From Pseudomonas fragi (GTDB lineage: Bacteria; Pseudomonadota; Gammaproteobacteria; Pseudomonadales; Pseudomonadaceae), in assembly GCF_900105835.1 (NCBI RefSeq), contig NZ_LT629783.1, positions 310,001-374,000 on the forward strand: a DNA stretch of 64,000 nt, written 5' to 3'. Positions 35,601 to 44,217 of this stretch are shown one piece after another (within the stretch, counting starts at the first letter, position 1; each line of letters opens with the position of its first letter). The notes under the pieces were generated by a model, which was not told where the DNA came from, did not search any database, and was given only the letters and a program-made list of their open reading frames with translations. Both the position numbers and the translations under genes were made by a program.

Positions 35601-37524
35601 GCAGGACAGCATCAGTGTGGTCGGCGTGGGCGATATGGCCGGCGACGTGTTCGGCAACGGTTTGCTGATGTCCGACAAGCTGCAACTGGTTGCGGCCTTT
35701 AACCACCTGCATATCTTTATCGACCCGAACCCGGAGCCGGCTAACAGCTTCGCCGAGCGTCAGCGCCTGTTCGACTTGCCGCGTTCGGCCTGGTCGGATT
35801 ACGACACCAGCATCATGTCGGCGGGCGGCGGGATCTTCTCGCGCAGCGCGAAAAGCATCGCCATCTCCCCGGAGATGAAAGAGCGCTTCGCCATCAGCGC
35901 TGACAAGCTGACCCCGACCGAATTGCTCAATGCCTTGCTCAAGGCGCCGGTGGACCTGCTGTGGAACGGTGGTATCGGTACTTATGTCAAAGCCAGCAGC
36001 GAAAGCCATGCTGACGTTGGCGACAAGGCCAACGATGCGTTGCGCGTCAATGGCAACGAATTGCGCTGCAAGGTGGTGGGCGAGGGCGGCAACCTGGGCA
36101 TGACCCAGTTGGGCCGTGTCGAGTTCAACCTCAACGGCGGCGGTTCCAACACCGACTTTATCGACAACGCTGGCGGCGTCGACTGCTCTGACCACGAAGT
36201 GAATATCAAGATCCTGCTCAATGAAGTGGTGCAGGCCGGCGATATGACCGAGAAGCAGCGCAACCAACTGCTGGGCAGCATGACCGACGAGGTTGGCGGT
36301 CTGGTGCTGGGCAACAACTACAAGCAGACCCAGGCGATTTCGCTGGCGGCACGCAAGGCTTACGAGCGGATTGCCGAATACAAGCGCCTGATGAACGATC
36401 TGGAAGCCCGTGGCAAGCTGGACCGTGCCATCGAGTTCCTGCCGTCTGAAGAGCAGCTTAACGAGCGCGTAGCGGGGGGCCACGGCCTGACCCGTGCCGA
36501 GTTGTCGGTGCTGATCTCGTACAGCAAGATCGACCTCAAGGAAGCACTGCTCAACTCCCAGGTACCGGATGACGACTACCTGACCCGCGACATGGAAACC
36601 GCGTTCCCGCCGATGCTGGTCAGCAAGTTTGCCGAAGCCATGCGTCGCCATCGTCTGAAGCGTGAAATCGTCAGCACCCAGATCGCCAACGATCTGGTTA
36701 ACCACATGGGCATCACTTTTGTCGAACGCCTGAAAGAGTCGACCGGCATGAGTGCTGCCAACGTGGCCGGTGCCTATGTGATCGTGCGTGACATTTTCCA
36801 TCTCCCGCACTGGTTCCGCCAAATCGAAGCGCTGGACTACCAGGTACCGGCTGAAATCCAGCTGGCGCTGATGGATGAACTGATGCGCCTGGGCCGTCGC
36901 GCTACGCGCTGGTTCCTGCGCAGCCGTCGCAACGAGCTGGATGCTGCACGCGATGTGGCGCACTTCGGCCCGCATCTGGCGGCGTTGGGCCTTAAGCTCG
37001 ACGAACTGCTGGAAGGCCCGACCCGCGAAGGCTGGCAGACCCGTTATCAGGCTTACGTCGAAGCGGGCGTGCCGGAATTGCTGGCGCGCATGGTGGCGGG
37101 TACGACGCACCTGTACACCCTGTTGCCGATTATCGAAGCTTCGGATGTGACCGGGCAGAACGCTGCAGATGTGGCCAAGACTTACTTTGCCGTGGGCAGC
37201 GCGCTGGACCTGACCTGGTACTTGCAGCAGATCAGCAACCTGCCGGTGGAGAACAACTGGCAGGCGCTGGCGCGTGAAGCGTTCCGTGACGATATCGACT
37301 GGCAGCAGCGGGCAATTACCATTTCGGTGCTGCAGATGACCGATGCCGGTGAAAGTATCGAGGCGCGTCTTGCCTTGTGGCTTGAGCAAAACAGTTCGAT
37401 GGTTGAGCGCTGGCGCGCGATGCTGGTGGATTTGCGGGCTGCCACGGGCAATGACTACGCCATGTACGCGGTAGCCAACCGCGAGCTGCTGGACCTGGCG
37501 TTGAGCGGTCAATCAGGGCTCTGA
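32668..37524 (+). CDS. gdhB: NAD-dependent glutamate dehydrogenase, 180 kDa class
   Basis: 1618 residues, the usual length for this class. The long N-terminal regulatory region (~1-700) precedes the catalytic GDH domain, with GNVARGGLRWSDR and the catalytic lysine region VPVGAKGGFVPRR near residue 850, then the NAD-binding Rossmann segment and a C-terminal extension. It converts glutamate to 2-oxoglutarate plus ammonia during growth on arginine and glutamate. A GGAG site is upstream of ATG 32668, and a strong terminator follows. In P. aeruginosa this enzyme is arginine-induced and allosterically controlled. Confidence 0.97.
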   Translation: MAFFTAASKADFQHQLQAALAQHISEQALPQVALFAEQFFGIISLDELTQRRMSDLAGCTLSAWRLLERFDPAQPQVRVFNPDYERHGWQSTHTAVEVLHHDLPFLVDSVRTELNRRGYSIHTLQTTVLSVRRGSKGELLEILPKGTTGEGVSQESLMYLEIDRCAHAAELNVLSKELEQVLGEVRIAVADFEPMKAKVQELLVSVDNCQYAVDADEKAEVKSFLEWLVGNHFTFLGYEEFVVRDDADGGHIEYDADSFLGLTKLLRAGLTAEDLRIEDYAVSYLREPTLLSFAKAAHPSRVHRPAYPDYVSIRQIDASGKVIKECRFMGLYTSSVYGESVRVIPYIRRKVAEIERRSGFQAKAHLGKELAQVVEVLPRDDLFQTPVDELFSTVMSIVQIQERNKIRVFLRKDPYGRFCYCLAYVPRDIYSTEVRQKIQQVLMERLQASDCEFWTFFSESVLARVQLILRVDPKNRIDIDPLLLEKEVIQACRSWQDDYASLVVESFGEANGTKVLADFPKGFPAGYRERFAAHSAVVDMQHLMNLSDKNPLVMSFYQPLGQSAGQELHCKLYHADTPLALSDVLPILENLGLRVLGEFPYRLRHANGREFWIHDFAFTAGEGLNLDIQQLNDTLQDAFVHIVRGDAENDAFNRLVLTAGLPWRDVALLRAYARYLKQIRLGFDLGYIASTLNNHTDIARELTRLFKTRFYLARKLTAEDLEDKQVRLEQAILTALDDVQVLNEDRILRRYLDLIKATLRTNFYQPDASGHNRSYFSFKFNPHLIPELPKPVPKFEIFVYSPRVEGVHLRFGNVARGGLRWSDREEDFRTEVLGLVKAQQVKNSVIVPVGAKGGFVPRRLPLGGGRDEIQAEAIACYRIFISGLLDITDNLKDGALVPPLNVVRHDDDDPYLVVAADKGTATFSDIANGIAIDYGFWLGDAFASGGSAGYDHKKMGITAKGAWVGVQRHFKERGINVQQDSISVVGVGDMAGDVFGNGLLMSDKLQLVAAFNHLHIFIDPNPEPANSFAERQRLFDLPRSAWSDYDTSIMSAGGGIFSRSAKSIAISPEMKERFAISADKLTPTELLNALLKAPVDLLWNGGIGTYVKASSESHADVGDKANDALRVNGNELRCKVVGEGGNLGMTQLGRVEFNLNGGGSNTDFIDNAGGVDCSDHEVNIKILLNEVVQAGDMTEKQRNQLLGSMTDEVGGLVLGNNYKQTQAISLAARKAYERIAEYKRLMNDLEARGKLDRAIEFLPSEEQLNERVAGGHGLTRAELSVLISYSKIDLKEALLNSQVPDDDYLTRDMETAFPPMLVSKFAEAMRRHRLKREIVSTQIANDLVNHMGITFVERLKESTGMSAANVAGAYVIVRDIFHLPHWFRQIEALDYQVPAEIQLALMDELMRLGRRATRWFLRSRRNELDAARDVAHFGPHLAALGLKLDELLEGPTREGWQTRYQAYVEAGVPELLARMVAGTTHLYTLLPIIEASDVTGQNAADVAKTYFAVGSALDLTWYLQQISNLPVENNWQALAREAFRDDIDWQQRAITISVLQMTDAGESIEARLALWLEQNSSMVERWRAMLVDLRAATGNDYAMYAVANRELLDLALSGQSGL

Positions 37525-37542
37525 CAGCCTGAGTTGTAAAAC

Positions 37543-37580
37543 AAAGCCCCGGCTCATGTGACATGAGCCGGGGCTTTTTT
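37543..37580 (+). terminator. Strong intrinsic terminator after gdhB (bidirectional)
   Basis: AAAGCCCCGGCTCATGT (37543-37559) pairs with ACATGAGCCGGGGCTTT (37561-37577), followed by TTT. On the other strand the stem is followed by GTTTT, so it can also end the convergent DUF4404 gene. Confidence 0.92.
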
Positions 37581-37603
37581 GTTTGCTTGCGGTCGCGGGC
37601 TGA

Positions 37604-37867
37604 TCAGATACCGATATTGCCCAGGGTTTGCACGATGCTGCGCAGGGTAACGGCCAGAGTGGGGTGGTCGACCTCAAAGCGCTCAACCGCGAGGTTGACG
37701 TTGTCGGCCAGGCTGGAATCGTTGGTGGCTTTTTCGATATCGATCTGAGCCTGGATTTGTGTCGCGAGCTGGTTCAAATGCTCACGCTCTTCCTGGGTGA
37801 GCGGCGGATTCTGTTCCAGTTGCTCGCGCAAGGTGTTGAGTTGTTCTTGCAGGTCGCGGGCAGGCAT
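37604..37867 (-). CDS. DUF4404 family small protein
   Basis: 87 residues from MPARDLQEQLNTLREQLEQN; the AAAGGA site is eight bases before this ATG, while the ATG at 37876 is too close to it. Helical, Gln/Leu-rich, soluble, with a C-terminal VAVTLRS-type segment. Function unknown. It is convergent with gdhB across the terminator. Confidence 0.88.
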   Translation of the reverse strand: MPARDLQEQLNTLREQLEQNPPLTQEEREHLNQLATQIQAQIDIEKATNDSSLADNVNLAVERFEVDHPTLAVTLRSIVQTLGNIGI

Positions 37868-38174
37868 AGCATTCATCCTTTATTGATAGGCTCTGGTGTA
37901 GACCTTCGAAGTGAACAAAAGGTCTGCAAGCGGGCTTCTAGATTAATCCACTCGCGCCCGAAGTGCATGATCTCTATCAAAATCCCCTGTGGGTTATTTT
38001 TTGTCGTGCCGGCAGGTGGTTTTAAAAGAATCTGCAAGGGCGGGAACGTCTATCTTTAATACAAGTCTGTTTAGGCTATTGCTTGGGGGCTGCCTAAAAG
38101 ACATTTCCCGTTATACTAATGGCCTGACTCAGGGCATAGCGCCCAAGTGTTGAGTAACTTCAGGGAGTTTTGCT

Positions 38175-38864
38175 ATGCGCTGGACTGTTCGTCTCGCTCC
38201 ATTGTTTATCTGTGCCGGTGTGACCATGATGCCTTTGGCAGCCAATGCCGCCACCGAGGATGACCCTTGGGAAGGTTTTAACCGGGTCGTGTTCAAATTC
38301 AACGACACCCTCGATACCTATGCCCTGAAGCCGATTGCCCAGGGCTATCAGTTCATCACTCCGCAGTTTCTGGAGGATGGCATCCACAACATGTACCGCA
38401 ACGTCGGTGACGTGCGCAACCTGGCCAACAACGTGTTGCAGGTCAAGCCACACGCTGCGGGCGTGGATACCGCCCGTTTGCTGATGAACACCATTGTCGG
38501 TGTTGGCGGCTTCTTTGATGTGGGCACCAAGATGGGCCTGCAGCGCAACGACGAAGACTTTGGCCAGACCCTAGGCTACTGGGGCCTGAACAGCGGCCCG
38601 TACCTGGTGCTGCCGCTGCTGGGCCCAAGTACCGTGCGTGACGCCTTGGGCATCTACCCGGACTCCTATGCCGAACCCTACCGCTACATGCATGACGTCT
38701 CGGCGCGCAACACTGTTGCCGGGATGAAAATCATCGATGCCCGCGCCAACCTGCTGTCTGCTGAAAAGCTGATCACCGGTGACAAGTACATTTTCATTCG
38801 CAATGCGTATCTGCAAAGCCGTGAATTCAAAGTCAAAGACGGGCAAGTTGTCGACGACTTCTGA
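38175..38864 (+). CDS. mlaA: MlaA/VacJ family outer-membrane phospholipid-transport protein
   Basis: 229 residues. The signal peptide ends near MPLAANA, then DPWEGFNRVVFKFNDTLD, RNVGDVRNLANNVLQ, GVGGFFDVGTKMGL and DFGQTLGYWGLNSGPYLVLP, the MlaA core. The E. coli protein is a lipoprotein, but no lipobox cysteine is visible around the cleavage site here, so this form may be soluble or held by the membrane and porins only. The role is removal of misplaced phospholipids from the outer leaflet. The AGGGAG site and ATG 38175 are clear; a terminator follows. Confidence 0.93.
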   Translation: MRWTVRLAPLFICAGVTMMPLAANAATEDDPWEGFNRVVFKFNDTLDTYALKPIAQGYQFITPQFLEDGIHNMYRNVGDVRNLANNVLQVKPHAAGVDTARLLMNTIVGVGGFFDVGTKMGLQRNDEDFGQTLGYWGLNSGPYLVLPLLGPSTVRDALGIYPDSYAEPYRYMHDVSARNTVAGMKIIDARANLLSAEKLITGDKYIFIRNAYLQSREFKVKDGQVVDDF

Positions 38865-38882
38865 TTCGTTCGATGCCTCCTG

Positions 38883-38910
38883 AAAAAACGGCCCCTGGTG
38901 GCCGTTTTTT
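38883..38910 (+). terminator. Intrinsic terminator after mlaA
   Basis: AAAAAACGGCC (38883-38893) and GGCCGTTTTTT (38900-38910), an 11-bp stem with a 6-nt loop ending in a T-run. Confidence 0.92.
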
Positions 38911-39207
38911 GCATTGTTGCAGTTGAGAAACACTCCGTTTAAGAAAGGCCGCAACCTAAGTTTTGGTTGCCGTAAACGTGGTTCTTATAACCCGCGGTAA
39001 TTTAACGTGACGAACACCTCAGGCCGCCATCGGCCTGAGCTTGAAACCCCCCGCGGATGGGAGTACCGTCTGCGCCTTACACGGGCACCTTTGTAGGATC
39101 GAGCAATACAGTCGATTTGAATCAGGGATGTTCACAAGCCATTTCAGTTGTTGAGTTCGACGTTTGCGAACCTCAACGACAACCTAATTCTGGCGCCGTT
39201 TGCCCAC
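38911..39207 (+). other. 297-bp upstream region of rssB with hairpin
   Basis: Contains a hairpin CTCAGGCCG-CCAT-CGGCCTGAG at 39018-39039 without a following T-run. An alternative TTG start for rssB lies at 39148. The rest shows no feature I can name. Confidence 0.5.
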
Positions 39208-40392
39208 ATGCAAAAAACCAGTGCCACGCTGCTGATCATTGATGACGACGAAGTTGTACGCGCAAGTCTGGCGGCCTACCTCGAAGACAGCGGCTTCAGC
39301 GTCCTTCAGGCCAGCAATGGCGTGCAAGGCCTCCAGATGTTCGAGCAAGAGCAGCCAGATCTGATCATCTGTGACCTGCGCATGCCGCAAATGAGTGGTC
39401 TGGAGCTGATTCGCCAGGTTGCCCAGCGCTCGGCACAGACGCCGGTGATCGTCATCTCGGGCGCAGGGGTCATGAGCGATGTGGTCGAGGCCTTGCGCCT
39501 GGGCGCTGCCGACTACCTGATCAAGCCTCTGGAAGACCTTGCAGTGCTGGAGCACTCGGTTCACCGTGCGCTGGATCGTGCGCGCCTGCAGCTTGAGAAC
39601 CAGCGCTATCGGGACAAGCTGGAGTCGGCCAACCGCGAACTGGAAGCCAGCCTGCATTTGCTGCAGGAAGACCAGAATGCCGGGCGGCAGGTGCAGATGA
39701 ACATGCTGCCGGTCAGCCCCTGGACCACGGATGAGTTCAGCTTTGCGCACAAGATCATCCCGTCCCTGTACCTGTCTGGCGATTTTGTCGACTACTTCCG
39801 GGTTGACGAGCATCGTGTGGCCTTTTATCTGGCAGACGTTTCCGGGCACGGTGCCTCTTCGGCCTTTGTCACGGTACTGCTCAAGTTCATGACCACGCGC
39901 CTGCTGTTCGAGTCCAAGCGCAATGGCACCTTGCCTGAGTTCAAGCCTTCCGAAGTGCTTGGGCACATCAACCGCGGCCTGATCAACTGCAAGCTGGGCA
40001 AGCATGTGACGATGGTGGGCGGCGTGATCAATGAAGAAACCGGCGAACTGACCTACAGCATTGGCGGGCACTTGCCCTTGCCGGTGCTCTACACTCCAGA
40101 CAGTGTCAGTTATCTGGAAGGGCGGGGGTTGCCCGTTGGCTTGTTCAACGAAGCCACCTACGAAGACCAGGTCCTGAAATTGCCGCAAACCTTCAGCCTG
40201 ACGCTGATGTCGGACGGAATTCTGGATCTTTTGACCGAGCAGACACTCAAAGAGAAAGAAGCTGCTTTACCGCAATTGGTAAAAACAGCAGGCGGCAGCC
40301 TGGATGGCCTGCGCCGGGTGTTTGGATTAGCTACGCTAGGTGAGATGCCGGATGATATCGCCTTGTTGGTGTTGAGCAGGAACCTTAAATGA
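39208..40392 (+). CDS. rssB: Response regulator with PP2C-type phosphatase domain (RssB)
   Basis: 394 residues from MQKTSATLLIIDDDEVVRAS. REC domain ~7-120 with phospho-acceptor Asp56 (LIICDLRMPQ) and Lys in DYLIKPLED; a coiled linker to ~165; then a SpoIIE-like PP2C domain (~185-394) with metal motifs ADVSGHGASS, MSDGILDL and PDDIALLVL. Unlike E. coli RssB, whose C-terminal domain is dead, these metal residues look intact. In P. aeruginosa RssB acts with RssC on RpoS stability. A longer TTG-initiated form from 39148 cannot be excluded. Its stop overlaps the rssC start. Confidence 0.92.
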   Translation: MQKTSATLLIIDDDEVVRASLAAYLEDSGFSVLQASNGVQGLQMFEQEQPDLIICDLRMPQMSGLELIRQVAQRSAQTPVIVISGAGVMSDVVEALRLGAADYLIKPLEDLAVLEHSVHRALDRARLQLENQRYRDKLESANRELEASLHLLQEDQNAGRQVQMNMLPVSPWTTDEFSFAHKIIPSLYLSGDFVDYFRVDEHRVAFYLADVSGHGASSAFVTVLLKFMTTRLLFESKRNGTLPEFKPSEVLGHINRGLINCKLGKHVTMVGGVINEETGELTYSIGGHLPLPVLYTPDSVSYLEGRGLPVGLFNEATYEDQVLKLPQTFSLTLMSDGILDLLTEQTLKEKEAALPQLVKTAGGSLDGLRRVFGLATLGEMPDDIALLVLSRNLK

Positions 40393-40871
40393 GTACCGGT
40401 AGAATTCAGTTCGCCGAACAGGATGGCACCTTCGTCCTGAAGTTTGTGGGTGAAGTGCGTCTGACCTTGTGTTCGGCACTGGATGCGACAATCGAGAGGA
40501 TCTTCACGGCGCTGAACTTCAACGCCATCGTGATCGACCTCACCGAAACCCGCAGTATCGACAGCACCACCCTGGGCTTGCTGGCGAAACTGTCGATCCT
40601 GTCGCGGCAAAAAATCGGCCTGCTGCCGACGGTGGTCACCACCCACGAAGACATCACCCGCTTGCTGGAGTCGATGGGCTTCGACCAGGTGTTCAACATT
40701 ATCGGCAAGCCGATTCCGTGCCCGGAGTGCCTGACCGACCTGCCTTCACAGGACCAGACCGAAGAGGTGGTGCGGGTGAAGGTACTGGAAGCGCACAAGA
40801 TTCTGATGGGGCTCAACGACTCCAACCGTGAAGCCTTCCATGACCTGGTGAATGCCCTCGAGCGCCACTGA
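40389..40871 (+). CDS. rssC: STAS-domain anti-sigma factor antagonist (RssC)
   Basis: 160 residues. STAS domain ~1-110 with the phosphorylation region IDLTETRSIDSTTLGLLAK (candidate Ser59/Thr60) and a C-terminal extension with a cysteine pair (PIPCPECLTDL). It overlaps rssB by 4 bp, so phosphatase and substrate are co-translated. RssB should dephosphorylate this protein to switch partner binding in RpoS control. Confidence 0.9.
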   Translation: MSTGRIQFAEQDGTFVLKFVGEVRLTLCSALDATIERIFTALNFNAIVIDLTETRSIDSTTLGLLAKLSILSRQKIGLLPTVVTTHEDITRLLESMGFDQVFNIIGKPIPCPECLTDLPSQDQTEEVVRVKVLEAHKILMGLNDSNREAFHDLVNALERH

Positions 40872-40873
40872 TA

Positions 40874-41740
40874 TCAGGTTGCAGCAGTCCTCGGCTGCGG
40901 GGCTTCGCACAGTTCGCGTAACTGGCCCAGCAGCAAATGGCCCGCATGGCTGAGGCCGGGCTGGGCATAGAGTGCCAGATACACCCCCTGAATGTCCGGC
41001 AGACCGCTACTGGCCTGCAGCACCTTGTGCTGCGGGCCGATTACCCGGGTTGGCAGCAAACTGATGCCCAAGCCCGCCGCCACGGCGGCGCAGACACTGG
41101 CCAAGCTGGCACTTGAGTAATTGATGCGCCAGTGCCAGCCCGCCATCTCCAGATGATGCAGCATTTCATTGCGGTACAGCCCACCCACAGGAAAGGCCAC
41201 CAGGGCCAGCGGGTCGCGACCAAAGGCCGGGGCTGAGCGGCTGTCGACCCAGCACATGGGTTCGGGCCAGCACGCCAGGCAATCGACGCCTTGCCCCATC
41301 TGCTTGACCAGCAACAGGTCGAACTCGCCTTGGCGATACACGCGCATCAGCTCCGGGCCCAGGCCGCAGGTGACTTCCAGGCGTACTCCGGGGTGCTCCA
41401 GGCCAAACCGGGAAAGGATCGGCATCAGGCGTTCGGCGGCAAAGTCTTCAGGCACGCCCAGGCGCAACACACCCTCGCTTTGCAGATCGACCAGCACCTC
41501 GCGGGCTTCTTCCTGGAGTGCCAGGATGCGCCGGGCATACGCCAGCAAGCGCTCACCCTCAGGGGTGGCCATTACCCGGCGCTGTTCACGGTCGAGCAGC
41601 TTGCAGCCAACGCTGTCTTCCAGGCGCCGTATCTGCTGGCTGACCGTGGACTGGGTCAGGTGCAGGCGTTGTGCCGCGCGGGTGAAATTGGCGCAGTCGA
41701 CGACGGCCACAAAACTGCGCAACAGGATGGGATCGAACAT
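40874..41740 (-). CDS. LysR family transcriptional regulator
   Basis: 288 residues from MFDPILLRSFVAVVDCANFT (an in-frame ATG at 41752 is equally possible). Winged helix ~4-62 with TRAAQRLHLTQSTVSQQIRR; effector domain ~90-285. It is divergent from the ankyrin-deaminase-MFS cluster 109 bp away and probably controls it. The effector is unknown. Confidence 0.92.
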   Translation of the reverse strand: MFDPILLRSFVAVVDCANFTRAAQRLHLTQSTVSQQIRRLEDSVGCKLLDREQRRVMATPEGERLLAYARRILALQEEAREVLVDLQSEGVLRLGVPEDFAAERLMPILSRFGLEHPGVRLEVTCGLGPELMRVYRQGEFDLLLVKQMGQGVDCLACWPEPMCWVDSRSAPAFGRDPLALVAFPVGGLYRNEMLHHLEMAGWHWRINYSSASLASVCAAVAAGLGISLLPTRVIGPQHKVLQASSGLPDIQGVYLALYAQPGLSHAGHLLLGQLRELCEAPQPRTAAT

Positions 41741-41848
41741 CGGCACCGCCATTCAGATTGCCACTGCAAGGCATGGTTATGTTTAATTTCAGAATACCTG
41801 TGGGCCTGACCATACTGGCTTTTCATGCAATTGGTAAGAGGGCCTGAC

Positions 41849-42508
41849 ATGGGTTCGCGCTTATTTAAATATGCTCCGTTGACGGCTGGGCTGCTGCTCG
41901 TCGCGGGGGTGATGGCCAGCGACAAAACGCTGCTGACTGCCGTGAAAGACGGCGAGCTGGGCAGGGTGCAGCAACTGCTGGCGCAAGGTCCTGACCTCAA
42001 TGCCCGGGCGCTGGATGGCAGCAGCGCGCTGCTGCTGGCAACCCGCTCCAACCAGATCGATATCGCCAGGGCGTTGATCGAGGCGGGCGCCGACGTTAAC
42101 CAGAAAAACCTGATCCAGGACAGCCCCTACCTGCTGGCAGGCGCCAGCGGGCACACTGAAATCCTCAAGATGACCCTGGCCCACGGTGCCGACCTGAAGA
42201 GTACCAACCGCTACGGCGGTACCGCCTTGATCCCTGCATGCGAGCGTGGCCATGTTGATACGGTGGCCGTGCTGATCGCTGCAGGCGTTGATCTGAACCA
42301 TGTCAATCGCCTGGGCTGGACCTGCTTGATGGAAGCCATCGTGCTCTCCGACGGGGGCGCGCCCCATCAGCAGATTGTCAGCCAGTTGATTGCTGCCGGT
42401 GCTGACTTGAACCTGCCTGACAGCAATGGCTTGAGCCCGTTGCAGCAAGCGCAACAGCGCGGTCAGAGCGCGATTGCACAATTGCTGCGCGATGCTGGTG
42501 CCCACTGA
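41849..42508 (+). CDS. Exported ankyrin-repeat protein
   Basis: 219 residues from the second ATG (AGAGGG site upstream). A signal peptide MGSRLFKYAPLTAGLLLVAG is followed by about five ankyrin repeats (LLTAVKDGELGRVQQLLAQG, ALLLATRSNQIDIARALIEAG and so on). It is probably periplasmic. Some Pseudomonas exported ankyrin proteins accompany catalases, but here the neighbours are a deaminase and a transporter, and the role is unclear. Confidence 0.88.
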   Translation: MGSRLFKYAPLTAGLLLVAGVMASDKTLLTAVKDGELGRVQQLLAQGPDLNARALDGSSALLLATRSNQIDIARALIEAGADVNQKNLIQDSPYLLAGASGHTEILKMTLAHGADLKSTNRYGGTALIPACERGHVDTVAVLIAAGVDLNHVNRLGWTCLMEAIVLSDGGAPHQQIVSQLIAAGADLNLPDSNGLSPLQQAQQRGQSAIAQLLRDAGAH

Positions 42509-42527
42509 ATAGCGTTCTGGAGTTGCC

Positions 42528-42989
42528 ATGAACAACGATGAGATTTACCTGCAACGTGCCGTGGAATTGGCCGCCAATAATGTCACCGCGGGGGGCCGGC
42601 CTTTTGCAGCGGTGCTGGTGCGGCACGATCAAGTGATTGTCGAGGCGGTCAACAGCATCCATATCAGCCAGGACCCGACCGCACACGCAGAAATGCTGGC
42701 GATCCGTGGTGCCAGCCAGCAACTGGGGGCGAGACTGGATGGCTGTGTGATCTACGCCAGTGGCCAGCCTTGCCCCATGTGCCTGGGCGCCATGTACCTG
42801 TGCGGTGTGTCGAGGGTGGTGTATGCCGCGACCAACCAGCAGGCTGAGCCCTTCGGGCTGTCTACCGCCGCGATCTACCAGCAGATGGCATTGCCCCTGA
42901 GTGACCAGCAGTTGCCTGTGCGGCATCTGCCGCAACCGGCCATGACGGCGATCTACCAGAACTGGAAGGCGTTGCATGTCCCTGGATAA
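42528..42989 (+). CDS. Nucleoside/guanine deaminase-like protein (CDA fold)
   Basis: 153 residues. Zinc motifs HAE (His53, Glu55) and PCPMC (Cys82, Cys85) give an active cytidine-deaminase fold. Length and FAAVLVRHDQVIVEAVNSI resemble GuaD-type guanine deaminases and TadA-like proteins; it lacks obvious tRNA-binding features, so a free base or nucleoside substrate is more likely. It overlaps the MFS gene by 14 bp. Confidence 0.9.
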   Translation: MNNDEIYLQRAVELAANNVTAGGRPFAAVLVRHDQVIVEAVNSIHISQDPTAHAEMLAIRGASQQLGARLDGCVIYASGQPCPMCLGAMYLCGVSRVVYAATNQQAEPFGLSTAAIYQQMALPLSDQQLPVRHLPQPAMTAIYQNWKALHVPG

Positions 42990-44151
42990 AGGCTCGCTAC
43001 GGGTTGTTGCCCATTGGACCTTGCTGATTGTGCTTGGGCTTAACCTGCGCCCGCTGCTCAGTTCGATCAGCCCGTTGTTGCTGCAAATCCGTGCCGACAC
43101 CGGCATGAGCTTTCAAGCCAGCGCCTGGTTGACCAGCCTGCCGGTGATTTGCATGGGCCTGGTGGCCTTGCTCGGGCTGCGCTTGCAAGCCCGTTTGGGC
43201 GAGCGTAATGGCGTGGCCCTGGGCTTGTGCATGATTGTGGTGGCCTGCCTTTGGCGTTTGTTTGCTCACCAGGGCGAAACCCTGATGGCCACGGCGTTGT
43301 TGGGCGGTGCCGGTATTGCGCTGATCCAGGCATTGGTACCGGCGCTGATCAAGCGCCAGTTCCAGCATCGCGTCGCCCTGGCGCTGGGCGTTTATAGCGC
43401 ATCGCTGATGGCTGGCGGCGGTCTGGCTGCACTGGTCAGCCCGCAGGTTGCCGAGCATTTCAGCCACTGGCAGGCCGGGCTGGGGATGTGGCTGCTGCCG
43501 GCGCTTGTGGCGCTGCTGATGTGGTGGTTGCTGCCCTTTGCAGGCACGGCGCAGCCGGTGCAGGGGGGGTCGACCCGCGCGTGGTCCAGTCGCCGGGCGT
43601 GGTTACTGGCGCTGTACTTCGGGCTGGTGAACTGTGGCTATATGAGCATGGTCGCGTGGTTGCCAGCGTACTATTTGCAAATGGGCTGGAGTGCGACCCA
43701 AAGTGGCTCGCTACTGGCGTTCATGACTATTTTCCAGGTTATCGCCGCGCTGGTGATGCCGGCGCTGGCCCATCGCAGCAGCGATCGGCGTCCGCTATTG
43801 GCGATTAGCCTGGGGGCACAGGCCGTGGGTTATATCGGGCTGGTGCTGTGGCCGCTGGGTTCACCCCATGTGTGGGTGGCCTTGATCGGTTTTGGCCTGG
43901 GCGCCTGTTTTGCCCTGAGCCTGATTCTGGTCCTGGACCATTGCCGCAAACCCGCTGAAGCAGGGCAGCTTGCAGGTTTTGTGCAAGGGGCCGGATTTTT
44001 GCTCAATGCCGTATCCCCGTGGATGACCGGCTGGCTGCGGGAACTGACGGGCAGTTTTGTCAGTGCCTGGTGGGTGTTGGTGGTAGCGGTTGTGTCGATG
44101 CTGGTGCTGACGCGGATCTTTAGCCCGGCGAGTAATAGCCGGGGGGTGTGA
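42976..44151 (+). CDS. MFS transporter, CynX/NimT family
   Basis: 391 residues, twelve predicted membrane helices. The opening NLRPLLSSISPLLLQIRADTG is typical of the CynX/NimT (cyanate, 2-nitroimidazole) family. It is translationally coupled to the deaminase (14-bp overlap), so it may carry that enzyme's substrate or product, or export a toxic analogue. Confidence 0.9.
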   Translation: MSLDKGSLRVVAHWTLLIVLGLNLRPLLSSISPLLLQIRADTGMSFQASAWLTSLPVICMGLVALLGLRLQARLGERNGVALGLCMIVVACLWRLFAHQGETLMATALLGGAGIALIQALVPALIKRQFQHRVALALGVYSASLMAGGGLAALVSPQVAEHFSHWQAGLGMWLLPALVALLMWWLLPFAGTAQPVQGGSTRAWSSRRAWLLALYFGLVNCGYMSMVAWLPAYYLQMGWSATQSGSLLAFMTIFQVIAALVMPALAHRSSDRRPLLAISLGAQAVGYIGLVLWPLGSPHVWVALIGFGLGACFALSLILVLDHCRKPAEAGQLAGFVQGAGFLLNAVSPWMTGWLRELTGSFVSAWWVLVVAVVSMLVLTRIFSPASNSRGV

Positions 44152-44184
44152 GTTGTGGCTGCATGGAGAGCAAACGCCCCCAAT

Positions 44185-44200
44185 CCTCTCCCGTGAGAGG
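44185..44200. repeat. Short hairpin of a dispersed CTCTCCC/GAGAGG element
   Basis: CCTCTC-CCGT-GAGAGG, in the 66-bp gap between two convergent genes. No T-run follows. Confidence 0.35.
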
Positions 44201-44217
44201 GGCGGGGCGAGGGGCTT

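Noticed and set aside
32638..37512. Open frame of ~1624 codons on the minus strand opposite gdhB
   Set aside because: It mirrors gdhB codon for codon, has no recognisable domain and His/Gln/Arg-heavy composition typical of antisense reading of a GC-rich gene.
38917..39207. Small RNA gene upstream of rssB
   Set aside because: Only one 9-bp hairpin is visible, with no promoter and no terminator of its own.
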